A stretch of DNA of 64,000 nt from Prorocentrum cordatum (Eukaryota; Sar; Dinophyceae; Prorocentrales; Prorocentraceae). The stretch covers positions 343,587 through 407,586 of the forward strand of contig CAUYUJ010012725.1 of the NCBI GenBank assembly GCA_963575745.1. The letters run 5' to 3'. Below the pieces are notes generated by a model. The model was not told the DNA's origin. It searched no databases and was given only the letters and a program-made list of their open reading frames with translations. Shown one piece after another: positions 1 through 8,528 of the stretch. The position numbers were made by a program, and so were the translations under genes. Each line of letters starts with the position of its first letter. Position 1 is the first letter of the stretch.

Positions 1-346
1 GGCCTGACTGAGTGAAGCCTACGTCCCGATCCTGTAGGATCGGGATCGGTCGCTGCAGAGCGTCCCAGAACGCTCCCGGAGCGCGCTGCAGAACGCTTCG
101 GAACGGCCATGGCGCCCGAGGCATTCCTCCGGAGCCGCCAGATCTCAGAGGGCCCAGAGTTGCTCCAAGTCTCCGAGCGTGCTCGTCGGCTCTCGAGGCT
201 CTGTGCCCGCCCCGGGGTGCCCTCCGGCCGCGGCGCCTCGCCGGGAGCGCTCCCTCCGCGGCGGGCTCGGGCCGCGCCCCGGGCGGCCGCCGGAGGCCCG
301 GGCCACGACCCGAAGCCGCCAGTCAACGGCACCGTAACGGGTACTT
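1..346. other. GC-rich single-copy stretch, no gene recognised
   Basis: GC-rich sequence with open frames on both strands, none of which shows a recognisable domain. The only structure seen is a short palindrome around 24-47 (TCCCGATCC / GGATCGGGA). Nothing else is supported. Confidence 0.4.
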
Positions 347-469
347 ACTAACGGGTACTTTGAAATTTTGCCGAAAGTTGCCACTTTCGGGCCTCTTTCT
401 GGCAATGCAGCGTTGCCCGCATCGGGAAGGATTGGGTTCGCTGGGTCACTGGCCAAAGTACCCGTTAGT
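347..469. mobile_element. Short inverted-repeat element, single copy
   Basis: ACTAACGGGTACTTTG at 347-362 is repeated in inverted orientation at the right end (CAAAGTACCCGTTAGT, ending 469). The interior is non-coding. The left arm partly overlaps a direct repeat of ACGGGTACTT at 336-345. The size and arms fit a MITE-like element, but no second copy is in the window, so family status is inferred. Confidence 0.5.
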
Positions 470-561
470 GGAGTCCCCGTTTGTGGGGCGCTGAGCCAGG
501 CGTGGAGGGGGGTGTGGCGCCCTCCTCTCGGGTCGGACGACAGCGATCACGATAACGATGA

Positions 562-909
562 TCGGGGGTGGACAGAACCCCCAACATCACGACCCACCAA
601 GCCACCCCAACCCAACCCGAAGGCCTCAATTTGCCCTCCATTTCCAGTGGGGGGGGTCCAGGAACATCGAAAAAACACATATGGAGCCCATGATTACCCC
701 CCCCCAACCCGAAATTCGGGTTTTCGGGTTGGGTTGGTGTGGTCTGGTGGGTAGTCACAACAGTGACACGTCGATTAGTGAATTGTCCGTTTTCGGTTCT
801 CGAGGGGGCGCCGTGGCCGTCATTTTCCAGGCTTGCGCCCGCCAGGTTTGGGCTTGAGGTCGTTTTCACTAAACCACGTTTTACTGAAGGGGTGTCTGTC
901 CATCCCCGA
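562..909 (+). mobile_element. TIR-A copy 1 (MITE-like), split by a nested TIR-B
   Basis: The ends are inverted copies of TCGGGGGTGGACAGA (start) and TCTGTCCATCCCCGA (end). The second arm part (ACGTCGATTAGTGAA against AACGTGGTTTAGTGAA) extends the inverted repeat to about 45 bp. Without the 171-bp TIR-B insert and its 5-bp duplication the element is about 172 bp, like the uninterrupted copy at 27274. No coding capacity. Family copies: 562, 15218, 26990 (partial), 27274 and 56853. Confidence 0.85.
587..757 (+). mobile_element. TIR-B copy 1, nested in TIR-A with a 5-bp target duplication
   Basis: A 171-bp non-coding element whose arms (TCACGACCCACCA left; GGTGGGTAGTCA right) continue into ACCCCAACCCAACCCGAA and its inverse. 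CAACA is duplicated at 582-586 and 758-762. The uninterrupted TIR-A copy at 27274 has a single CAACA at the matching place, which is the empty site. The second copy at 22743-23069 shares the interior (TTTGCC..CCATTT..CCAGTGGGGG). Confidence 0.92.
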
Positions 910-971
910 GGTGTGGTGCCCTCCTCTCGGGTCGGACGACAGCGATCACGACAACGGTGATAACAGATCTA

Positions 972-1171
972 TCATTAAGTCGGGCGTGTCCCCCTATACA
1001 GGGGCATTTCCAACGAAAAATAATAATAATAAAAAAAACATGCACCAGCATTGTCAAACAAATATGTTTAAAAATAGTCCCCAGACTATTTTTGGACTAT
1101 TTTTGGATTTTTGTTTGGGGTATTTTTTCCGTCGAAAATCTCCCTGTAGGGGGACAGACCCGAGTTAAACC
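972..1171 (+). mobile_element. TIR-D copy 1 (TA-flanked MITE-like)
   Basis: A 200-bp element with inverted ends reading TTAAGTCGGGC...CCCCCTATACAGG and their reverse complement, and an AT-rich core (TTTTTGGACTATTTTTGG). TA occurs on both sides (970-971 and 1172-1173), giving the inferred empty site GATC-TA-TCATCG. TA duplication is the signature of Tc1/mariner-type insertion; no transposase is present. Related copies: 6696, 14465, 31003, 59321 (partial) and 61134. Confidence 0.85.
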
Positions 1172-1173
1172 TA

Positions 1174-1345
1174 TCATCGATATCATGCTTACCATTGTTA
1201 TCACGATAGCGATAGCAACGTTATCGCGTTCGTCTGTTATATCATTGTTATCGTCATCGGTGCTGTCGTTGTCATCGTTGTCGCTGCCATCGTTGTCGTT
1301 GGGATCGCTGTTGTCGCTGTTGATGTTGTCGAAGATTGTTAGAGG
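1174..1345. repeat. Degenerate GTT/ATC/GTC trinucleotide tract
   Basis: Imperfect runs of GTTATC, GATAGC and GTCGTT-type triplets, on a scale like the GAT tracts at 28.5-30.3 kb but more decayed. No gene seen. Confidence 0.6.
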
Positions 1346-1910
1346 AAGAGAGCTGAGAAGCCTTCTCCTTCTCACTTCCCCCCCTCGCTCGCCGCCAAAA
1401 AGGGTGGCGACACCTGCGGCGTGCAGCTGGTGTCGGCTCCACCGCCAGGCGCTCCTTCGATACACTGGCGCGCCTCCTGGTGCCGGAGAAGTCCGCCACG
1501 TGAGCTGATTCGCGACCCCCCCTTTTCTATCTCACCTTTTCGTCCGTCCTTTGCAAACGGGGCTACAGTAAACGGGGCGGCAGTTCAGGGGCCTCTTGAA
1601 GCGGGAACGGGGTGACAGGGCATTTGCCTCGCATCTGTGCGTGATACATCGGGACGGCAAAATCGTGGATACATCATCAGAACTCCGGGCGGGGGGGGGG
1701 GGGACCTCGCACTTGTGCGCGGCAAATGATTCCTTGAAAACAAACATTGGACACGCACCCATAGTTACCAGCCCGTTTACTAACGCCCCGCTTGCAGGGG
1801 CTTTGCTTCGGCGGCGCGGAGGGCGACCCAGATAACCGGCGGCTCGAGAAGGAAAGACGGACTTCAGAGATTGTTTGGGGATAGCTCCTTGCCCGCCTCC
1901 CTTCTCACTC
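1346..1910. other. Single-copy stretch, no gene recognised
   Basis: Short overlapping open frames on both strands, none convincing. The left part (1322-1360, GATGTTGTCGAAGATTG) resembles 3110-3150, suggesting another diverged dispersed repeat. A G homopolymer of about 14 lies near 1690. Confidence 0.4.
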
Positions 1911-2400
1911 TTCCCTGCCTCCTCCCCCCACTGCATCCCTCCTTCCCTCCTCCTCCTCACTCCTCCCCCTCCTCCCTCTCTCCTGGGGCGTCAGGAGGCT
2001 GCAAGATTGCACTGGAAGGGGGGGGTCCTCTCTGTTTGTTGGGGGGTCCTCTCTGTTTCTTCGGGGGCCGTCCCCGATCGACTCGGGAGGAGGAGCAAGA
2101 GGAGGAGGAGGGGAGGGAGGAGGAGGAGGAGGAGGTGGATGAGGAAGGAGAGGAGGAGGATGAGAAGGAGGAGAGGGGGGGATGGAAGGGGAGGGGGAGG
2201 GGATGATGGGGGGGGAGGGGCAGGGGAGGGGGAGGGGGAGGGGGAGGGGGGAGGGGAGGGTTGGGGGAGGGGGAGGAGGGAGGAGGAGGAGGAGGAGGAG
2301 GAGGAGGAGGAGGAGGAGGAGGAGGAGGAGGAGGACGAGGACGAGGACGAGGACAAGGACGAGGACGAGGACGAGGACGAGGAGGAAGAAGAGGTAGAAG
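1911..2400. repeat. TCC tract switching to a GGA/GGGA tract
   Basis: The + strand is pyrimidine-rich (TCC) to about 1985 and purine-rich (GAG, GGGGA, then GAGGAC) from about 2090 to 2397. The long reading frames (poly-E, poly-G, poly-P, poly-R) in all frames and both strands are by-products of the trinucleotide repeat and are not genes. Confidence 0.9.
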
Positions 2401-2700
2401 AAACATACTACTGATAATAAACACACGAAAAGTACCAAGAGTACCAATATAGTAGTAGCAGTAATAAGCGTACTGCTAAGACTTAGTGTTCTAGTAAGAA
2501 TCGTTTAAACAATATGATCAATGCTTATACGACTCGAAAGGAGAATGGCAAGACCAATGATAATATTAATGATCATAATATGACTAAGAAGGAGACGAAC
2601 ACTCATACGAATAAGCAGTATATGACCAATCAGAGTGGTACGAACACTAGCAAAATAGTGATCACCACAGGACTGCTACTTAGCATACTGATATGAAGGA
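2401..2700. other. AT-rich island
   Basis: About 300 bp of clearly AT-rich sequence (TAATATTAATGATCATAATA style) in an otherwise GC-rich window. It holds a 60-codon open frame (2514-2696, rich in Asn, Thr and Lys) with no recognisable domain. It could be a decayed tri/tetranucleotide repeat; function unknown. Confidence 0.45.
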
Positions 2701-3072
2701 AACGAAGAAGAAGGAGGAGGATGAGAAGGAGGGGGAGGACCTCCTCGTGCTCCCTTCTCCCCCGTCCTACATCTGGTAGCGGTGATGGAAGATGAAGAAG
2801 ACGAAGAAGGATGATGATGAGGAGGAGGACGAAGAAGAAGAAGGAGGAGGATGAGGAGGAGGAGGGGGAGGACCTCCTCGTGCTCCCTTCTCCCCCGTCC
2901 TACATCTGGTAGCGGTGGTGGAAGATGTGCCCATCACGGGCGGGCCCACTGGGAGGCCATCGAGAGGTCCGGGCGCTCTCGCACCAGAAGAGTCTCGGCA
3001 GCGCCGGGTGTCCCCTGGAGGGCACGGCCTCCGTGGGCGTCCCCCGGAGACCCCCCTGGCGTGGGCGTGAAG
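2701..3072. repeat. About 130-bp tandem duplication plus unassigned sequence
   Basis: The block GGGGGAGGACCTCCTCGTGC...GTCCTACATCTGGTAGCGGT at about 2704-2795 recurs at about 2831-2925. A related motif (CTACCTCTGGTAGTGGTGGT) occurs at 23341-23360 beside a coding-like exon. From 2925 to 3072 all frames are open on the + strand, but no protein family is recognisable. Confidence 0.55.
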
Positions 3073-3239
3073 ATTGGGCGCCGCGTAGTGGGGGGGTCAT
3101 AATGCTATCGCTGCAGATGCTGTCGAAGATCGTTAGGAGGAAGAGAAGAGGGAGGCGGCGCGCCCGGGGGGGACACGAGAAGGGGCGGGCCTTCTCAGAA
3201 GGCTCGGAAGTTTCCCAGCCTTCTGAGAAGTCTTCTGAG

Positions 3240-3418
3240 TTGGGCGCCGCGTAGTGGGGGGGTCATAAATGGGGGGTTGGCGAGCGGGGTCCGAAAAGGT
3301 ACCCAAGCGGTACCTAAATTAACGAGCCCCCTGGGGCTCTGGAGGGGCCCGAAAGGGGCACGAAAGGGGACCTTTTCCGGACCCCCCCATTTGTGACCCC
3401 CTATTAAGCCACGCCCAA
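3240..3418 (+). mobile_element. TIR-E copy 1
   Basis: About 179 bp with arms TTGGGCG..GCGTAGTGGGGGGG and CCCCC..TTAAGCCACGCCCAA, and a core with GGTACC, GGGGCTC and GGGGCCCGAAAGGGG. It is collinear with the copy at 11934-12099. A solo left end lies at 3075-3105, so two insertions or a tandem duplication (164 bp apart) are possible here. Flanking duplication is not clear at this copy. Confidence 0.8.
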
Positions 3419-3655
3419 GAAGAAGCCACGGCGGGTGGCCTTGAGCAGTTCTTGGCCTCCGGGGGCCCTTACCAGGCCGCGGGAGCGTCAACAAAAAGAT
3501 TCAGGATGAAGAACGGGTCCCGGGGAAGGGGTCTGGACCTCGACGTTGCGAAAGAATCGGGCCGCGGGACCGTCAAAAACGATTCGGGATGAAGAACCGG
3601 TCCCGGGGAAGGGGTCCAGACCTCGACGTTGCGAAAGAATCACGGCGTCGGGGGC
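3419..3655 (+). mobile_element. TIR-F, truncated copy with an internal 83-bp duplication
   Basis: It carries the family core (GGCCTCCGGGGGCCCTTACC, then ATTCAGGATGAAGAAC and GTCCCGGGGAAGGGGTC). The 83-bp block from about 3479 is repeated from about 3562 with few differences, and the right end (ATCACGGCGTCGGGGGCCTGGG) follows. The left arm is missing. Family copies: 5423, 7316 and 12411, with a remnant near 47390. Confidence 0.7.
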
Positions 3656-4097
3656 CTGGGCCTCTGGCGATGGTGAGGAGCAGGAGGCGCACAAGGACGA
3701 TGGCGAGGCCGAGGGCGAAGAGGAGGACGAGGAGGCCGAGGAGGCTCAAGAGCATCCGTCGTGGCTTGTGTGGGTCGTGCCCAGGCCTTGCTCGCTGTTT
3801 TATGCTGCGGGGCGGCGGAACCTGAGCTCTGGTGTTGCCAGAAGTGGTCTTGGCCCAAGGCGTCCCCAGCTTTCAGCGCCATTCTGGAGCCCTCGGCGGG
3901 GCCTCGTATGGGCCGGGGGCGCCTTGGGCAGCACCCGAGTGAGGAGGGGGAGGTGCCCCTCAGTAACCCTTCCCAGACGGCGCTGGCGCGGGGGGGTTAC
4001 TGGTCGTTGTCGCGAGTGCTGGAAAACGGGCTCCAGGCTTTCTCACGGCGCCGTGGGAAGATCGCGACGGCGACAGAGTTTGGGAAGCTCTCGGCCT
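3656..4097. other. Unassigned stretch with overlapping open frames
   Basis: Two + frames are open (for example 3761-4106, containing ALLAVLCCGAAEPELWCC). The segment TTCCCAGACGGCGCTGGCGC near 3975 recurs near 45606, so part of this is another dispersed repeat. No domain recognised. Confidence 0.3.
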
Positions 4098-4265
4098 CTA
4101 ATTACAGGGGAGGTCCATTCCAAGAACACCCTCCAGGGTACTCTGGGTTTCTCGGGTTTCGATGGTTTTGCTCTGGAGGGCGCGACGTCCCCACGCCAAA
4201 GATCGACGGACGTCCTGGGGTCTCAGGGTTGGGTTTCTTGTGGGGGGGATTTGTTTTGGATTTGA
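4098..4265 (+). mobile_element. TIR-O copy 1
   Basis: A member of a five-copy family (also 27728, 40109, 46375, 61994) with the conserved core GGGTTTC..GGGTTTCGATGG..TGCTCTGGA..GCGCGACG and then GGACGTCCTGGGG. Ends are inverted versions of CCAAGAA(A)CACC and GGGTTTCTTG. Non-coding; the conserved core does not keep one clean frame across the five copies. Confidence 0.7.
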
Positions 4266-4580
4266 GTTACCTGAATTTCCAAAAGAAAAAATCTGATTTT
4301 TCATATGTGGTAACTGTGGTTGATAGGCTTATTTGTTCTTGCTATATTTGAAGCCTGTATTAACTACATTGTTGTTATGTTAATGTGTGTTTGTGGTGGA
4401 ATCACATAAAAAACAACAAACCTTTGTTTAAAGAGGTAACTGCATAGTTGTTTTATTCTCGCTGACCCTTGGGTTTCCTGTGGACAGGGCCCCTGCTGGT
4501 GGGGGGCCCTGGCCAGGCCCTGGGGCCGTGCAGCGGGCGCGCCCCAGGCGCAAGACAAAAAAGCAGCAGCCCTGGGCCAG
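4266..4580. other. No feature recognised
   Basis: AT-richer sequence (4266-4450) followed by GC-rich sequence. No element ends and no convincing coding frame. Confidence 0.35.
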
Positions 4581-4798
4581 GGTCTGGACGCCCGAAATGG
4601 GTACCGAAAGAATGGGCACAGTGCCCAACAGCAGTTCCTGTTTATTCTGAGCAGGACTCGCTGTCCACGCCGCCGCGGCCTGTGTCCATTCGAGACAGGA
4701 GGCCGCCGGCCCAACAGCGGCCGCTGTTGGCTTGGGACAACATTTGTTGTTGGGCACAGTGCCCATTCTTTCCGTGCCCATCTCGGGTGTCCAGACAG
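4581..4798. mobile_element. TIR-Q, about 218-bp inverted-repeat element
   Basis: The arms are long: GGTCTGGACGCCCGAAATGG..GAAAGAATGGGCACAGTGCC on the left and its near-inverse (GGGCACAGTGCCCATTCTTT..ATCTCGGGTGTCCAGAC) on the right, about 50 bp each. The right half (AGCGGCCGCTGT...CCGTGC) matches 58934-59000, a second, more diverged copy. Non-coding. Confidence 0.75.
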
Positions 4799-5230
4799 GG
4801 GGCCGAGGCCCCTCGGGGGGCCCAGCGTTTTGAAGAGGTCGCGACGTCGGGGGCTTGGGAGACGACGCTATTTAGGGTGGCCAGGGCCGCTCGCCGACGC
4901 GCCAGGGCGCTCGCAGACCTTATTTAAGGCCGCCAGGGGGGCTCCCCGGCCCCGTCGGCCCCGGGTTTGGGGTCAATGCAGAGGAGAGGCGGACACCCAA
5001 ACGTCGGAAGGGGGACGCATGGACGGGGATCCGGCGGGTGCTAATGCCAGGCGATCGCAGACATGGATCAAGGGGGCGTGGATCAGCGACGGGCCCCGCT
5101 TCCACGGGAAGTCGCGGAGTTCCGCCGCCGAGCGAGGCGGCACCGGCCGCGTTTTGGGGAGGGCACTTCCCCGGCCATGGATTTGACAATCGCGCGCCAA
5201 ATCCGTGGATCGCTAACCCATTTTTGCACG
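4799..5230. other. Unassigned GC-rich stretch
   Basis: Open frames exist on both strands (for example + 4830-5186) without a recognisable domain or splice-like border. Confidence 0.3.
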
Positions 5231-5394
5231 CCCCCGATGGTAATGGGGGTGGCTCACATTGGGTGTGGAGAAAAGGCCCTCAAGGCCAGCTCTTTTAGGG
5301 CCCCTTTTGGAGTTTTAAAGGGGTCCGCAAGGGCCCCGTTGGGGCCTGTCTCTTCACCCTCCATTTGGGTCACCCCGTGTAAGCACCCGCTCGC
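5231..5394. mobile_element. Single-copy inverted-repeat element
   Basis: GGGGGTGGCTCACATTGGGT near 5246 is inverted near the right end (ATTTGGGTCACCCCG near 5363-5377), and the arms continue imperfectly for about 35 bp. MITE-like size; no second copy here. Confidence 0.5.
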
Positions 5395-5422
5395 GGGGAT
5401 TTTAGCAAGCGAAATTGGTGCC

Positions 5423-5608
5423 CCCAGACCCTCTCGGGTCATGAAACAATCACGACGGGAGGTTTTTCTATGTTTTCGGCCTCCCGGGGCCCTTACCGGG
5501 CCTCGGGACCGTCAAAAGAAGATTCAGGATGAGAGACTAGTACCGGGGAAGGGGTCCAGACCTCTGGGGGTCGACGTTGGACAAAAATCATGACGTCGGG
5601 GGTCTGGG
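5423..5608 (+). mobile_element. TIR-F copy 2, complete
   Basis: About 186 bp. The left arm CCCAGACCCTCTCGGGTCAT and right arm ATGACGTCGGGGGTCTGGG are inverted copies. The core holds GGGAGGTTTTTCTATG, CCTCGGGACCGTCAAAAG and GGGGAAGGGGTCCAGACC. No obvious target duplication. Non-coding. Confidence 0.8.
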
Positions 5609-5960
5609 AAGGGGAGGCACGGACGGGGATTTAGCAGGCAACAGCGGTGCACTGCACAGAAGGGCATCCGCGGAGGAATGGGGAGCGGGACGCCACTGCC
5701 GCCAGTCCAGCGCGGACGACGACGGACGACGAAGCCGATGTCGTCGGCGGCGGCGGCGGCGGCGAAGGACGATTCACAACGACGACGACCGACGACAATT
5801 GACGACGGACGGTCGACGACAAAGACGGCGGACGACGGTTGACGGCGGATGAGCGACGAACGACGGCGACGTTCGCCGGCGCCTTCCCCGCACCCGCTGC
5901 GGCCCCCCAAGGGGGTGAGCGCTCCCATCGAGCAGCTGGCCTCGCAGGTCTCCTCCGATT
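5609..5960. repeat. GAC/GGC triplet-rich stretch
   Basis: 5710-5850 is built of GACGAC, GACGACGG and GGCGGC triplets. The surrounding bases show no gene. Confidence 0.6.
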
Positions 5961-6480
5961 GTTGTCGTCGTCATTGACGTCCTCCTCCCCCTCCTCATCC
6001 TCCTCCTCCGTGATCCCCCTTCCTCCCTCCTTCCTTCCTCCATCGTTCTCCCTGCACACTTCCCTATCCTCCGTTCCTCCCTCCTCGTGCATCCTCATCC
6101 CTCCACCGTCCCGTCCTCAATCCTCCTCCTCCCCATCCTCCTCCTTCTCCTTCTCCTCCTCCTCCTCCTCCTCCTCCTTCTCCTCCTCCTCCTCCTCCTT
6201 CTCCCCAGGCGGGGCCTCCTGCGCCGCCCCTGGCTTGCTCCGAGCGCCAGGGACGGGGGCGCCCTGCGCCGGTCCGAGAGATCCGCGCGGACCTCCGGGC
6301 GGATGGACGATGAGGAGGGATGAGGAGCCCTCGTGCATCCTCATCCCTCCACCCTTCTCGTCCATCCTTCTTCCTCCATCCTCCTCTTCCTTCTCCTCAT
6401 TATTTTCCTCCTTCCTCCTCCTCCTCCTCCTCCTCCTCCTCCTCCTCCTCCTCCTCCTCCTTCTCATCCCTCCCTGATCG
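5961..6480. repeat. TCC tracts separated by a TIR-J remnant
   Basis: TCC-rich 5970-6200 and 6360-6475. Between them, about 6205-6295 matches TIR-J (CGCCGCCCCTGGC..GCTCC..GCGCCAGGG, then GATCCGCGCGGACCTC). A block CTCGTGCATCCTCATCCCTC occurs at both 6085 and 6331, so the tract also contains a segmental repeat. Confidence 0.75.
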
Positions 6481-6617
6481 TCGATCCGCCCGTCCTCCTC
6501 CCTCCATATAATTCCTCTCCCCCCTCCTCTCCCTTCCCCATCTCCTGCCGCCTTCCTTCTCCCTCGTCTTCCTCCTCGTCGTCGTCGGCGGACGAGGACC
6601 AGGAGGCGGCGTTTGAC

Positions 6618-6862
6618 TACTTTTTTGAGTATGTTTGACTATTCTTCGCTTTCCTTCCAAAATCCGACGAGGACATACCAGAACAAATTCCAGAGTCAAG
6701 TCGGGCATGTCCATCTACAGGGAGAGAATTCACAAATCGTCAAAAAGTAGCCCGGAGACGTCACGCCGCTTCTTTTTCACTACGTTTTGGAGTAGTTTGG
6801 ACGACGTGTCGCTCTTCTTCGAGAAAGCCCGCCCGTAGGAGGACATACCCGACCAAGAATTC
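6618..6862 (+). mobile_element. TIR-D: a right half followed by a complete copy
   Basis: 6696-6858 has the TIR-D arms (CAAGTCGGGCATGTCCATCT left; GGAGGACATACCCGACCAAG right). Upstream, 6640-6693 ends with the same right arm (GACGAGGACATACCAGAAC) and the same flank (ATTCCAGAG against ATTCCAGGG), so a second, 5'-truncated copy abuts it. Divergence is higher than in copies 972 and 31003. Confidence 0.65.
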
Positions 6863-6898
6863 CAGGGCTGTGCGCCCGCTCGTCATCGCGCGCTGCGT

Positions 6899-7154
6899 TC
6901 TAGGCCTCCCAGATGGGGTCGGAGTAGATGGGGTCGGAGGGTCGCGCCGCATCGGCGATACATCGCCGATTCGGCTCGATGCGGAGCCCGATTTTCTCCA
7001 CGCCGACGTCGCCGATGCGTCGCCGACGTCGGCGATGCATCGTCGGAGCATCGCCGATGCATCGCCGATGCATCGCTGATGCATCGCCGATGCATCGCCG
7101 ATGCGGCGCGATCCTCCGACCCCATCTACTTCGACCCCATCTAGGAGGCCTCTA
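6899..7154. mobile_element. TIR-G copy 1, long-armed foldback with TGCGT duplication
   Basis: 256 bp. Arms of about 75 bp: TCTAGGCCTCCCAGATGGGG...TCGGAGG..GCGCCGCATCG and its inverse. TGCGT is duplicated at 6894-6898 and 7155-7159. The core is made of GCATCGCCGATGC-type units, themselves palindromic, so nearly the whole element can fold back. Copies: 13996, 23894 (truncated), 32584 and 42691. Confidence 0.9.
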
Positions 7155-7315
7155 TGCGTGGACTCCTCCGTCGTGTGCTTCCGCTTCTGCTGTGCGGGGC
7201 GCGCCGTGCGCCCTAACCCGGGCCTCCCCGCGGCCGCGGGACGACGCAGCTCGCGGAGCCGGCAGGGGCGGGCCCCGAGAGGGGTCGGAGCGGGCGTGGG
7301 CGTGGCTATCGCCGA
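7155..7315. other. Unassigned short stretch
   Basis: GC-rich; no element ends and no convincing frame. Confidence 0.3.
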
Positions 7316-7505
7316 CGAAGCCCAGATGTGATCGCGCCGTAAAAAAAATATTGGGCGGGAGGTTTTTGGCTCTTTTCGGCCCCAGGGGGCCCTCGCCGGG
7401 CCTCGGGACCGTCAGAAAACGACTCAGGACGAAAAACCAGTCCCGGGGAAAGGGTCGGGGCTTCCAGGGACGCCGTCCTGAAAAATCAGGACGTCGCATG
7501 TCGGG
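7316..7505 (+). mobile_element. TIR-F copy 3
   Basis: Shares with 5423 and 12411 the series GGGAGGTTTTTGGCTC, GGGGGCCCTCGCCGGGCCTC, GACTCAGGACGAAAAACC and GTCCCGGGGAAAGGGTC. Ends are diverged inverted arms (CCCAGATGTGATCGC left; CAGGACGTCGCATGTCGGGG right). Confidence 0.72.
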
Positions 7506-7684
7506 GAACGTAAGAGTGACCTTTCGCCGGAGTGACCTTTGGTGCGGGCGCAGATGGGGCCCCCGGATGGCTGCAAACAAGGTAGTAGCAGCTGCTTGCG
7601 CGCCCAGGTTTGGCCCCCCCGCGGCCCCCCAAAAAGCCGCGCACCAAAGGTCACTCTTACCCAGGGTCACTCTTGCGTATGGCC
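7506..7684. mobile_element. Single-copy element with about 44-bp arms
   Basis: CGTAAGAGTGACCTTT..GGAGTGACCTTTGGTGCG (left) is inverted at the right end (CGCACCAAAGGTCACTC..GGGTCACTCTTGCGTA). The arms carry a tandem GAGTGACC motif. It sits immediately after a TIR-F copy. No second copy in the window. Confidence 0.65.
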
Positions 7685-7765
7685 GATACAGGTTATGAGC
7701 ATGTTTGGGTCGGGGGAGGGTGGCGGCCTCAAAGAAGAGGCACGGATCGAAGGTGAAGCAACCGC

Positions 7766-7915
7766 CACAAACATATAAGTTGTTGGTGGTCTGCGCAGAT
7801 GTCTTGGATCTGCCCTGGGCGGCGCCTCCGGCGCCGCCCCTGGCGCGCTCCGCGCGCCAGGGAGGGGGATCCAGCGCGGATCCAAGAAATTCGTGCGGAG
7901 CGCCACAAGTAACTT
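7766..7915. mobile_element. TIR-J copy (hairpin element)
   Basis: The core CCTGGCGCGCTCCGCGCGCC is a strong hairpin, flanked by inverted GGATCTGC/GCGGATCC and CAAGTTAC-type arms. Copies of the core: 6205, 7810, 15510 and 37265. Non-coding. Confidence 0.75.
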
Positions 7916-8008
7916 GTGGTTATGACTTTTAGTTGATGGTTGCACTGTTTTTGTTCTGTAGTTAATGGTTGTGCAGTTCATGGTCCAAGAAACTTAGTTT
8001 ATGGTCAT

Positions 8009-8173
8009 TCAGAGCGTGAATTACCTACCCCGCTTTCGCTTCCAGGCAAAACCAAGTCATACCACGCGCCTCCTCGTCAAGCGGCCTGACCAGTACAGGC
8101 CGTAGTTTGGCATCGTTTGGTATCTCTTGGAAGCGAGGGTGGTCAAAAGCGAGGTAGGTTTGTTTTCCCCCTA
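8009..8173 (+). mobile_element. TIR-H copy 1, 165 bp
   Basis: Starts TCAGAGCGTGAATTACC and ends TTTTCCCCCTA. GTCAT flanks both sides (8004-8008, 8174-8178). Copies at 14266 and 26819 have the same 165-bp length and only a few differences. The arms are imperfect (CCTACCCCGCTTTCG against CCTACCTCGCTTTTG). No gene. Confidence 0.85.
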
Positions 8174-8319
8174 GTCATGCAGTTGGTTCTCTATGTGCAG
8201 AAGCCCTCCCGCCTTCTGACAAACCCTCCTGGAAGGCTCCCCGTGCTTCGCTGCGTCCCATCGGCCCTCCCTTCTCTCGCGCGCCGCCGACGCTTCTTTG
8301 GGCCACCGCCGCCATGGCA

Positions 8320-8512
8320 AGGTGGATTTCGTTCGGAGGGCACCAACTATACACCAACACCGATCCTGGCCCAGGATCACCCTGGGCCCAGGATCGCTGT
8401 ATATGCCTTCTTGCGCAAGGCAGGAGGGCGTATACACCGATCCTGGGCCCAGGGTGATCCTGGCCAGGATCGGTGTTGGTGTATAGTTGGTGCCTTCCTA
8501 TTCGTCCCCAGA
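8320..8512. mobile_element. TIR-K copy 1, near-perfect foldback
   Basis: The arms run from GGCACCAACTATACACC through CCGATCCTGG to TGTATATGCC and return inverted, about 69 bp each with one indel and a few mismatches, around a loop of about 20 bp. The outer parts are diverged. Related foldbacks: 31598 (right side truncated) and 57086. As RNA this would be a long hairpin. Confidence 0.85.
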
Positions 8513-8528
8513 GTGACTGGCTGGCTAG

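Larger units (their letters stand above)
511..960. repeat. 51-bp direct repeats exactly bracketing a TIR-A element
   Basis: The 51 bp at 511-561 recur at 910-960 with three visible mismatches, and the TIR-A element (562-909) fills the space between them to the base. The repeat contains the shared motif CGGGTCGGACGACAGCGATC. This is either an unusually long duplication of the target, or insertion at the border of a pre-existing tandem pair. Other TIR-A copies have 5-bp duplications. Confidence 0.75.

Noticed and set aside
1905-2447. Long poly-E/poly-G/poly-P/poly-R frames
   Set aside because: All six frames are open because of the GGA/TCC repeat. The same explanation covers the very long frames at 9085-11322, 11867-13993 and 31803-34065, and those in the 28-30 kb, 36, 46-47, 57-58 and 61-62 kb tracts.
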